A stretch of DNA of 64,000 nucleotides. It comes from Diplonema papillatum. Taxonomy: Eukaryota > Euglenozoa > Diplonemea > Diplonemida > Diplonemidae. A program made the position numbers and the translations under genes. Shown piece by piece: positions 1-10,400 of this stretch (positions are counted from its first letter, which is position 1; every line of letters starts with the position of its first letter). The stretch is from NCBI GenBank assembly GCA_030068145.1, contig JAPJBO010001116.1:1-64000 (forward strand). Reading direction: 5' to 3'. Below the pieces are notes generated by a model, which was given only the letters and a program-made list of their open reading frames with translations, did no database searches and was not told the DNA's origin.

Positions 1-1334
1 TACCACCCAACGACTGCGACGCGCGTGCGAAATGTCGGACGCTAGCGTCTGTCAAGAGCATGCGTGACTCAGCCGTGTTTTAAAGGTGAGATGAGAGGCA
101 CCGGCTCACTCTGTCAAAGGACTATACTAACGCAACAAGAAGACGAGCTAATGCGAGATAGTGGTACCCGAGCCCGTACGCACTCGACAACCTGCTTCCG
201 TGAGTCAGCCCGAGCTTCCTGGTCCAGCTACACTGCCTGTCGCGGTCATTTTTTCAGACTAATATTCTTGTTTTTATTCCAATTTCAATATCCTGTCATC
301 AGCACCTTTTTAGCCCCGGAAGAAGGTGCGTTAGTGGGCCCGTTGAACCGGCCTATCAAGATTGGCTGAGTGTCACGCCTTTAATCAATTACTGCAGTAC
401 CCCCCCAATTCACCCAAATGTTGATCGAGTGTAATCGAGCGTAATCGAGCGTAATCGAGTGTAATCGAGTGTAATCGACGCGTAATCGAGCTAAAGTCAC
501 TTTCAGGGGGGCTAGGTGAATTGGCTCAAAATATAGGCTCATATGGGTGCTTTAAAAAAAGGGGGTGGGTCGTTTGTAGAATTCTTTTAGCTTGAGGAGA
601 GTTATTGTGAAAGGTTGGAAACGTTTTTTAGGGCAAACGGTTTGCTTTCTTTTTTTTTCTTGTTTTATTTTTTTGGGGTAATTATTTTTTTCGGGGGTTC
701 GCGTGACCCTTCTTTTCCGGAAGTCTCTCTGGCGCTCTTTTTCTCTCTATCTCTCTCTTTGGCTAGCAAAGCGACTATTGCGACCGACACCACGACCACA
801 CCCGCAATGAATGTGATCAAGGGCCCCCCACGTTCTACATGTTGAGCAGGGGTTGCCATGTAGCCCGTACCGGTCTAAGCCTTCATTGTAGCTTCCATAA
901 GTACCCCCATTGGGAAGGGTCCGACGGTCCGCTAGTCATCAGCGACACCGGACGGGAAAAAGTAAATAAAAAGAAAGGGGAAAAGTGGGGGTGTGGGTGG
1001 ATAAGCTCGTGGTAGGTTGTTCGGAAATAAGTACAACCTCAAACTACGCCTAGCACAGGGCCAGGCGGCATATACGTGCCTCATCCTCTCATGTTAGTGT
1101 GCGTTCGCTCGTACAGACACTTCGAGTTTTTCCCGTTGGGGGGGGGGTTCACTTCTGGTCGGGTTTTTTGTTTTCCGTTGATGTTCACACAACTCAGACA
1201 CAAGAAATCATCCCAGAAAGTTGTTTTAGGAGGTTTTCTGACCATAAACTTGGAGAAGCCATCAACAAAACATGAAAGTAGCCCCAAGATGGTGAATTCA
1301 CCCTATTTTCAATCATTTTGGGGCAACTGTGGTG
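1..1334. other. Non-coding flank, no gene seen
   Basis: No open frame here has a recognisable domain or a counterpart elsewhere in the window. The longest frame (64-369, +) reads as compositionally random. The stretch holds a short tandem repeat near 424-495, pyrimidine runs around 650-760 and a G run at about 1139. It lies 3' of gene A, so it could contain that gene's 3' UTR, but I see no supported terminal exon. Confidence 0.4.
424..495. repeat. Short tandem repeat, unit about 10 bp (GTAATCGAGY)
   Basis: Six to seven imperfect copies of gtaatcgagc/gtaatcgagt lie head to tail. The unit is not a multiple of three and the frame is not open, so it is simple-sequence DNA and not coding. Confidence 0.8.
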
Positions 1335-2340
1335 TGGTTGCTGTGCAATGCCTTTTTGTCGCTGCTCCACTGGAAGAACCTCCAGAATGCCTTGGAAACC
1401 CCCCAGAACACTCTGGAAGAACCCCAGAACACCTTGGAAGACCCCCAAACCACCTTGGAAGACCCCAAACTACCTTGAAAGACCCCCAGAACACCTTGGC
1501 AGAACACCTTCAAGCCCCCCGGAAAACCCCTGGCGCACGTTGGCAGACGCTCAAACCACCTTACGAGACCTCTTGAACACCTTGGAACCCCTGGAGCACC
1601 TTGAAAACCCCCCCACAACACATTGGAAGACCCCCAGGACACCTTCCGAGGTGTTCTGAAGGTCGTCCAAGGTGTGCCGGGGGTCTTCCAAAGTGTCCAG
1701 GGTCTTCCAAAGTGTCCAGGGGGTCTTCCAAAGTGTCCTGGGGGGTTTTCCAAGGTGCTCTGGGTGTTTCCAAGGTTGTCAGGGGGTCTTCCAAGGTGTT
1801 CTGAGGAGTTTCCAAGGTGTTCTGGAGGGTTTTCAAGGTGTTCTGGGGGGGTTCTAAGGTATTCTGGGGGGTTTCAAGGTGTTCTCGGGGTTTCCAAGGT
1901 GTCTGGGGGCTTAGCAAGGAGTTCTGCCAAGGTGTTCTGGGTACTTCTAAGGTGTGCTACAGGTCTTCCAAGGTTGGGTGGGGTCGACCAAGGTGCGCTG
2001 GTGGTCTTTCAGGGTATCCTGGGAGCTTTCCAAGGTGTTCTGAGGGGTTTCCGAGGTGTTCTGGGGGGTTTCCAAGGTGTTCTGGGGGGTTCCAAGGTGT
2101 TCAAGAGGTGTTTTGAGGGTCTGCCAACGTGTGCCAGGGGTTTTCCAATGTCCTCTGGGGGCCTTGAAGGTGTTCTGCCAAGGTGTTCTGGGGGTCTTTC
2201 AAGGTAGTTTGGGGTCTTCCAAGGTGGTTTGGGGGTATTCCAAGGTGTTCTGGGGTTCTTTCAGAGAGTTCTGGGGGGTTCTCAAGGCGTTCTGGGGTGG
2301 AGCGGCGACAAAAAAGCATTGCACAGCAGCCTTTACCCCC
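1335..2340. repeat. 1-kb foldback made of a minisatellite and its inverted copy
   Basis: The left half (about 1360-1640) is built from units such as CCTTGGAAGACCCCCAGAAC. The right half (about 1640-2290) is built from the reverse complement, TTCCAAGGTGTTCTGGGG. The outer borders are also inverted copies: GCTGTGCAATGCCTTTTTGT near 1340 is matched in reverse complement near 2310-2332. The whole region can fold into a long imperfect hairpin, as expected of a foldback-type element or an inverted minisatellite. The many open frames on both strands (GGFQGVLGG-like and TPQNTLE-like) are by-products of the stop-poor repeat and are not treated as genes. No flanking target duplication was found. Confidence 0.8.
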
Positions 2341-2465
2341 CCCCTGAGGCCTAAATTTTGGCCGAAGGGGGTAATTTCCAGGGGGGAGTTTAATATAGCA
2401 TGCGCTTTGTAAGCAATGAGTATTGTAAAGCGCAAGTGCCACGAAGGCAGGCGAGCACTGTTAAC

Positions 2466-2540
2466 GCTAGTTCTTTTGAGTACGACACAAGAACCACATG
2501 GATCAGCATGCGCCAAAACCTGCCGTGACACCTATGATCA
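2466..2540. repeat. Degenerate copy of LINE element 2 tail inside its target repeat
   Basis: The + strand reads GTTCTTTTGAGTAC, then GAACCACATGGATCAGCATG, then CCGTGACACCTATGATCAAA. The first two blocks match the 3' end of LINE element 2 at 49458-49495. The last block matches the right edge of the palindromic host repeat at 18428-18448. It is a third, older and partly deleted example of the same insertion pattern, and it lies at the 3' end of the gene A frame, where it supplies the last codons of that frame. Confidence 0.55.
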
Positions 2541-3747
2541 AAGTAAAGAGGAAAAATGGAGAAATGCGGGGGCAAACCTCTTTTTGGTCGAGCGAGTGGT
2601 CCGACCGCGCCTCCAGCGGGTTCTTCACGGCCTGAGGAACGACGCTGATGCTCTCGGGGGGTTCGACGTTGATGCGCTTCCCGAAGGAGTCCACGCTGCC
2701 GTTTCGAGGCCGCAGCACGGGTTCGTCGGATTCGCCGGTGGAGCCGACGAGGCCGATGAGGGCGGGAAGGAACACGAGGCCGTGCAGGAGACCGACGAGG
2801 ATGACGATCAGGAACACGACGAAGAAGTACTTGAAAACGAACGGGAACGGCGACCACGCGAGCAGCATGAACGACAAGAAGCTGGAGATCCCACCTTCGG
2901 CCACAGGAATGAACGTGTGCGCGATGGCGTGCTTCGTGCGCTGATCCCTGTCGCCCGGCGTCGTTTCGAACCCGGCGACAACGTGCGCGCTGAACTCGAC
3001 GCTCACGCCCATCCCGATCAGCAGCGCCACCGCGACGAAGGAGCTGAACCCGATGTCAAACACCATCAGCAGCCCGGCCACCTCGATGGTCGCCATCATA
3101 GCGGTCACAGCAATGATCGCCGCCCCCCGGAACGACACCGGGATGACCAAGGCGCACACAAAGATGACGGCGGCGGCCAAGAAGAACGCGGTCCAAAAGT
3201 GCTCTTTTAGCGACGCGAACTCCTCCATCTGAAGGTATTTCCCCGACGGCTCCGGGAAGGCCTTGCCTTCGCCTATGAACGACTCCGCGATGCTGTGGTA
3301 CTCCTCGGTGTGGTCGATCCAGTCCGACGGGGTTTGCAGCATTTTCATGTTCAGCGTGTATGGTACTGAGCTCAGGTGGACCGTGTTCTCCTTGGCGAAC
3401 GTGTCGATGCCCCAGCGGTAGCCGAAGTCGTCTGTCATCTGTGCTGAGATTGCCTGCAGCCCGCCGGTCACTGGGTCCCGCCACGCGTGGAAGTATCGGT
3501 AGAAGTCCGATGCATTGACGTATTCGATCTGCGTCGCGTTGTCTACGAGGTTGACTTCCTGCTCGCGCGTGTACTCTCGCATCCAGTACAGCCACGTGCG
3601 CGCCTTTTCCACATCAGGGCTGGCCCACTTCGTCTTGCCTAGGGCATTCATAAGCTCGGTGATATGCACCTGCTGATTCGGCAAGTCAGCTTCCGCGAAC
3701 ACCATGTCGTGGCGCAGTCGCTGGTCCTGGAAGTGTTCTTCGAGATC
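2503..3747 (-). CDS. Gene A exon 7: second lumenal loop and C-terminal RND helices
   Basis: Acceptor CCCTGCAG|GATCTCGAAG. It holds the second lumenal loop (TPSDWIDHTEEYHSIAESF) and five helices including GMGVSVEFSAHVV, the NPC1/Patched-like equivalent of the first acidic motif. A cytosolic tail ends ARSDHSLDQKE. From there a weak donor-like GTTTGC occurs and the remaining frame (VCPRISPFFLF ...) is unlike gene B and overlaps repeat DNA. Either the stop at 2503 is used or a short final exon lies further 3'. Confidence 0.75.
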   Translation of the reverse strand, partial: DLEEHFQDQRLRHDMVFAEADLPNQQVHITELMNALGKTKWASPDVEKARTWLYWMREYTREQEVNLVDNATQIEYVNASDFYRYFHAWRDPVTGGLQAISAQMTDDFGYRWGIDTFAKENTVHLSSVPYTLNMKMLQTPSDWIDHTEEYHSIAESFIGEGKAFPEPSGKYLQMEEFASLKEHFWTAFFLAAAVIFVCALVIPVSFRGAAIIAVTAMMATIEVAGLLMVFDIGFSSFVAVALLIGMGVSVEFSAHVVAGFETTPGDRDQRTKHAIAHTFIPVAEGGISSFLSFMLLAWSPFPFVFKYFFVVFLIVILVGLLHGLVFLPALIGLVGSTGESDEPVLRPRNGSVDSFGKRINVEPPESISVVPQAVKNPLEARSDHSLDQKEVCPRISPFFLFTLIIGVTAGFGAC

Positions 3748-6700
3748 CTGCAGGGTGGGTTCATTATTTCCAGTGGAGAGGCAGAGGGGGGGTGAAAGCG
3801 TGACCACCTAATTTTCGCCGCCCGACCTGAAACCGCTGTGGTGCCGAGGATAAACCCATACCGAGAATCCTTGAGAAAGGAAACTGCCTCTCGGCGTCAG
3901 GTCGGTGAACTTCATGGTGAAGTCCAGCGGGTGCGACGTGGCCAGGAGGATGATCATGACAGCTACGAACAAGAAGCTCACTGCCGTGATGCCGATCTTC
4001 ACCGACGTCTTCTGCATCTGCCCGGCGTACACCTCCGACGCGAACTTGTGGATGCTGCACGGCACGAGCGGCTTGTCTTCAAAGTCAGCCGATCGTGAGG
4101 CGATGATCTGCGTTTCGTGTTCAAGCATGAAGGACGTTTGCGGGCCATGGTGCACGCTTTGCCGAAGCGGTCATTTTCGGCTAATCGTTTGAGGATGCAA
4201 AGGGCCATACGCAGAGGCTTTTTGCCCATTTAAAGTTTGAAAATAGGTCGAGGAAGCGATTTCCTCAAAGCTTCCAAGCATTCGCTTTACCTGGCGTGTT
4301 TTGGTTCTAGCTATCCTGATGGAAACTTCGGAGTGAACCAGCTACTAGATGGTTCGATGGGTCTTTCGCCCCTCTACCCAGCTTTGGACGAGCAATTTGC
4401 ACGTCAACACCGATTGAGAAAGATAGAAAGCTGCGGCGAGTGCAAGATATGCTGGGAGGAAGCTCCTTGCGGGAGCAAGAGCACATGGCCGAGCCCGACG
4501 CTTCTCATCAACCTGCAAATAGTCGATTCGCGAAGAAGCAGACATTTCATCCGCATCCGGCGTGCGGCGCCTCTTACTCTGCAGACACCAGAGCGAAGTT
4601 GCAACTACCCTCGTAAAAATTCTCAGGGTGTCTGTTCTTCGGGGGAACATTTTGTTTTCCCTGGGTGTCCAAAGCACCCTTGGGGTATCACCCCATCGTA
4701 AGGTGGTATTCGGATTTCTTCATTCCTTTCCTCTCATTGAATGAAACCCGCTGCTGCAATGTACAGCAGCAATGCCTGTCTGCAATGGCCTACTGCAATG
4801 CCCAACACTGAGGCCGATAGAGATTCCCTGAGAGCGTACTGCTTTAGCGCGTCGGGTCTTCCGACGTCCCGCAATCGGTAGCAGTACAAAGTCAAGGAGT
4901 CAACGATTCCCTGCGGCTATTTGCATACTTTCAACAAAAGCATACCTTTGCATCTCGCCTCGCCTCCCAGGCGAGCAACGCCGGGAACGCTAGGATCATC
5001 GTGGTGTAGTTGAAGATGACAATGAACGCGGCGGCCGCCAGGAACTGACGGAGAGCCGGGATCGGAATCACCATCCCGGAGAAAAATGCGCAAGCGTTGC
5101 AGAGCGACGTCAGAGACACGGACACCCCGCCCATGCGCAGCAAATCGGCTATGATCGCCGGAGCTGGTCGTTCTTTGTCGGGCACTCCCCTGTAGTAGTG
5201 CAGAAGCAGGAACATGTCGTCCACACCGAGCCCCAAGGCCAAGAACGGCAAGGTTTGCAGGATGACCGAGTTCCATGGGATACCGACCAAGGCGGTGAAG
5301 GCGAAGCCCGAAAGGTTCGCAAGCAAGACAAGCAACATGCCAGCGACACCAACGAGCGCGTGGTTCTCTGCTTTGTTTTTGAACGAAACTTGTGTGAAAA
5401 TGACGTACACGACCATCAGAAACCAGCCAATGATAATCGACTCGATCTTTCCTTGGCTGATCTCCGAAAGCATCTTGTCCATCGAAACGCTTAGATAGAC
5501 GCTGACGCGTGTCCCTGGGTGGTTCACTTCATCGTTGTCCATGCTCTCGAGGCGTTCCTCCACAGCCTCAAACCAGTCAAAGAGCGCATCTTCGATGTCA
5601 CTTTCCTCGAACGACATCAGCTGTGTCCGGAATTCCTTCGTTCTTTTCGGAGAGTACTGCAAGGACAGCGCCAACAGCCGTTTCGCCGAAACTAACCGCG
5701 TCGCGTTGCCCAGCTCGGGGTGGACGACGCCGTCGTCCACAACGGAACCCAGCATTTCCGATCTCGCCATACTCGTGGAGACGATCCAATGGTCGCACTG
5801 ATCCACGTTCTGCGAAACGCGGTCAACTACCTCTTCTTCGGACAAGTCGAACAACGATGGCCTCCCGGTATACGTGGTCATGGCGCCAGGAGCAACTTGT
5901 CGTACAACGTCGTACGCCTTCTCCAGGTTTTTGTAAGTCAGGCTCTGGTTTTCGGGTGCCAAAGGGCGCCCGAGACTGACGTCGTCGATTTGCCAACCAC
6001 CCTCATAGAAGCAGTCGAGGATGCTTGGGTTGATGCAAGGCTTCGCCCCGGGCATCAGGGTGTCGAGCTGAGGGTGGTCGATCGATGTGCAGAAGTCGGC
6101 CCACCCCACGTTCATCGCGAACGAGCCGTCCGCGTGCTTCAGCGGCACCTTCACCTTCGCTACCTCCTGTAGAACGTGCAGCAACTCGATGATGTAGTGC
6201 TTGCTCAAAGCGTTCTCCGAGTCGTCATCCGGACCGATCATGATGTTTGCGAAGTGCGACTGCTTCCTGTCCTCCGTCCAGGCATCAACAAACTCCAGCT
6301 CCTTCTCTGCCCGGGAGCCCACAGGAACCCAGGCGTTGCTCTGCGACGTTGTATCAACCAACTGCAGCCCCGTCGCAATGATGGCGACGTGCACGACGAC
6401 GATGGCGACGAAGAACACCGGGTAATGCGTGCCGATGCAGCCACCGAGAGCGCCCATGTGCTCGAGGAACGCTCGACGGTACCTCTGTTGGAGGGCAACC
6501 ATCACGTTCACACTCTTTTCACTGCCACCCGCCGGCAGCGAAAAGCGGCGAGACTTGCGCGGGGACACGGCATCGGTGTCGTTGTAGTAGTACGCGATGG
6601 AGCATCCGAGGAGAAGGAGCAGCACGACAACAACGACGATGATGAGGATGCTGCGTTTCTTGCTGTCGCCGCTGCCGCAGGTCAACGTTGCGGCTTCGAT

Positions 6701-7367
6701 GTCGCAGTCTTCGCAGCTGTAGCCGTCCTCCGCTTCTTGGCAGTTCAACTGCAGGCACTGCGCGTCACTGGAGCAGCCGGTCAATTGCACGCGGTAATCG
6801 GCGGAGACCACGCCGTTCTTTTCCCATCCGACTACTGCACTCGGATCGGCGACGTCATGGGGCGTTTGCGATCGCAGGTAAGCCCTGTAACCGGTGCATG
6901 CCGTCGTCGTTGTGTCTGCGCGTGTAGTTTCTTGTGGAAAGAAAGCAAGAAAAAGACCCCGGGTCCGGGAAGGTGACGGTCAACCACAGCTTGCAAAGCT
7001 TGAGTCGAAGCAGCACAGTGCTACAACCCCGTCCGCTCTGCCCTGTAGCTGACCGTCTCTACGAGCTTGTGCTCAGCGCAAGCGCCAAGCCCCAAGGTGC
7101 GTAACGCCGGAAATCGGTAGCCACTTGACCCGTAGGCCGGTGGCTCTGCAGTACCGCCAAACACGTGAAGCTTGGCTCCCGCTGGCAGATCCAGCTGCTG
7201 CCCTGTTTGTCGTGGAACAAACCTAAAACGCGTGTGGGAACACCATATACACGCCCTATACGCGGCGCGTCTCTTTTGTGCAGACAGCGGAGACGCGGTG
7301 TATCGCTCCTGGTCTTTCCCGAAAACAAGAGCTCGTCACTCGCACAACCGCGGCTGATACAAAACTA

Positions 7368-7400
<33 letters not shown>

Positions 7401-10400
7401 GGGAGAGAGAGAGCTGTTTTCGTTGAACGCAGTGCCCGATCGTTGATCGTTGTTACGTATAGCTGGATTCAGGACGCAAGTAAAAACGCCACGGCTTGCG
7501 GCGGCGAGCTTCTCATTTCCTCCAACAAATCATGTTTGGTGAAAAAGAAGGAGAATGCGGGAACAGGGAAAACCCACACCTTGAATTTGAGACTCCAGAG
7601 CGCTGTCACTGGAGATGGTCCAGTGGCCGTCAGTATCCGAGGAGATGTAGAAAGGGACGGTGGACCCGACGGACTCGGTTCGCACCCACACCCGAACGCC
7701 GTTGCACGTGTTGTTTGCGGGAAGGAGGACGTACACACCTCCGGCGCCCGTTGTTTGCAAGCTGGGTGGTTCCATGACGAAAAGCTCGGATGGCAGCACC
7801 TGTGTCGGTTGGGTGCAGCGTGAAGAAATTGCGCCCCCGGCCCTGAACAGGGGACAGGGTTCGATACCATCCTCCTGCTTCTACGCAGACTGCAAACTGG
7901 AAGTCAGCGGACCGGATTTCCAAATTGAAAATACTCGGAGGACGCAGAGGGAAGGAGAAATGTGCACGGGGTTTCGCCTGGAGGCTAACGAAGCAACACA
8001 ACTAAACACATTTACAAATGGGTCTTGTTTAACGACCGGCCCTAAACCCAGACTTACCGTGTGGTTCGTATGGGACACATTTGTTATAATAACTATTTAT
8101 TAGTAGGACTAAAAAAAGCCTTTTAGTCCCGAGGAAGGGTTTATTGTCCCGAGGAAGTTTTTTTTGCCCGAGGGGCCCCCGAAGGGGGACCCGAGGGCAA
8201 AAAAAACTTCCGAGGGACAATAAACCCTTCCGAGGGACAGTAAAAAAAGGCTTTTTTACCTAGTAATACGTAATTTTATTTCTGGACGGCGCCGAGCCCC
8301 GAGGCGCAGCCGAGGGACGAGGCAAAAACACACCGTGAGCCGAAGGCCCCCGAAAAATTTATAGTCCTGGCAGGAAATAAAGGCTTTTTATAGAACGGAT
8401 TTTTGCTTGCGAGGCCAGTATGAAAAGTGCCGTCCAGAAATAATAAGATTTTGCAACTGGCAGCCTCCTCGAGTGTTTTCTACTACGCAAATACAATAAG
8501 ACAGGCGCTTCGTTTTGTTTGCATGCCGGTTTTATCTCGAGTTTGGAAATATTATCGACACCAAAGCTCGCGAAGGACCTCAGTTGAGCCCACCCACGGC
8601 CTCATTACGTTTTGCGCGCGGAAGAGCGAGTCAGCAACAAGACTGCGATGGCTCCTTAATGGCCTAGGCTGCACGCGCAACGCACTGACAATTTTCTCTC
8701 ATCGTTTGCAACCATGGAGTTGCGTTTTGTGCCATTTCTCCCCCCGCCTGAATCATAAGCAGCCAGGAGAGCCAAACGCAACGGTGGGATAATGAGCCGT
8801 CGAGTGCGATGATAAGCCGCAGTGGGATATTTTGAGGCCTGGAGCGAGCGGCGCAAACGAGGCACTCCTGGGATAAAAATGGCCGTTCTTCTCCCAGTAG
8901 AAACCCCCGCGTTTTTCTCCCAGTAGAAACCCCCGCGTTTTTCTCCCAGTAGAAACCCCCGCGTTTTTCTCCCAGTAGAAACCCCCGCGTTTTTCTCCCG
9001 AGGGCAGTTTTTTGCACGAGGACGTGGCCGAAGGCGGCACGGCACCCGGGACGCTTGCAGCACCCCACTGAGGGAATTTGTGTACAGAGGAGGTGCGGAA
9101 GTGCACGTACGAACAACACAGGTTGCGGGTTGTTTCTTGTAGCTAACCGTTGGAAGATTGTGACGTCACCGGGTTGGTTCTCCAACCTTGGTGAGACCTT
9201 TTCTTCTATCTCGCAAGCTACCATTGTATTCGGTTGATTCATGCATGACTATTGAACGAGTTTTCCCTTTCTTTTATGCGTGCTACGTGAGCAACGATCC
9301 CACAGCAAAATCCCCACAGGCCTGCTCTCTCACATACCATCGTTGGTGCAGGGGTGTCGACGCAGAAGGAGCAGGTTCGCAGGCACGAGGTTGTCATCGC
9401 CTCTTGGAAGTCGATGAGCGAAACGTTCGCCGTGGCGTTCGCGGCCACGTTTTTCGACGAGTCACCGTACACGCAGCTGCCGCCATTCCCCGCGACGGCG
9501 TCCTCGCAAGTCTGCGACGCGGTTCCCGCGAAAGCCGCGTCGTCGTCCACGCAGGACGTGGTTTCTCTCGGCCAGCACTTCCCGCAAGAGAACGGACACG
9601 AGTGAAGAAGGCCGTCGATATCGGCTTCGGAGGCGCCACCGATGCGTTCCTGTGCGGTTTATTGTGGCCTTTCAGAGTTAAGGTTCAGGGGGTTTTAGAG
9701 GTATAGTTCGCTTAAGAATCCGGGTGACCTTCGTCGAATGGGTTATTTTGAAGCTAATACGGACTGGGTGGCATGCATGGCTTCTTTCGTGTACACTTGA
9801 CTTGCTTAATTTGGCAAGTTTTACTTCGAAAAGTGTAAAACATCGGGCTCAGACAGGAAGAATGGCGTCGGTCCTGCAAGACCGAGGATGTACATGCCCA
9901 CTCGAGCGGGGGATCTCAGGGGGTAGAACTGGTGGTACACGTGCGAAGACGACAAAGGCGGTCTTTATCACTAGCACAGATGCCCGGTGCTCCGGGTGCC
10001 TGCGTACCGTTTCCCGGGTAGAAAACGATAGGAGAGAGGACAAGAGATAGAAATACTCGAGGGACTGCCTTGTGCTCATTTCGTCGGAGGCTAGAGGGGG
10101 AGAAATACTCGACTCCGAATGGAAGGGAGGAAATATAGAGGTAAGGGGCAAATACAATACAAACACATTTTGATTTGTTCTTCGCTTACACCACCGTGTG
10201 TTGTTTTCTCACTCAGGACTTTGACCTGTTGTGTTTGTGTGATTTGTCGTGTAGGGTAGACCCGCATGACCTCGCGTCCGTTCAACACGTGGTTCGGTAG
10301 TTACAGCACTTGGATCCCTTCTGTTCTTTGTCGGGCAGCATCGTCGAGCATTTCCTTTCAAGCTGGCGCTTATGGAAAAAAACAATACAGCTCCAAAGTG

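Noticed and set aside
1313..2207. Several 110-194-codon frames on both strands
   Set aside because: Minisatellite foldback; peptides are translations of one repeat in different phases.
2416..3210. 264-codon plus-strand frame and similar frame at 20708-21244
   Set aside because: Both are antisense shadows of the conserved exon 7 of genes A and B.
8889..8999. CRISPR-like regular repeats
   Set aside because: Units are contiguous with no spacers, in a eukaryotic intron; it is a minisatellite.
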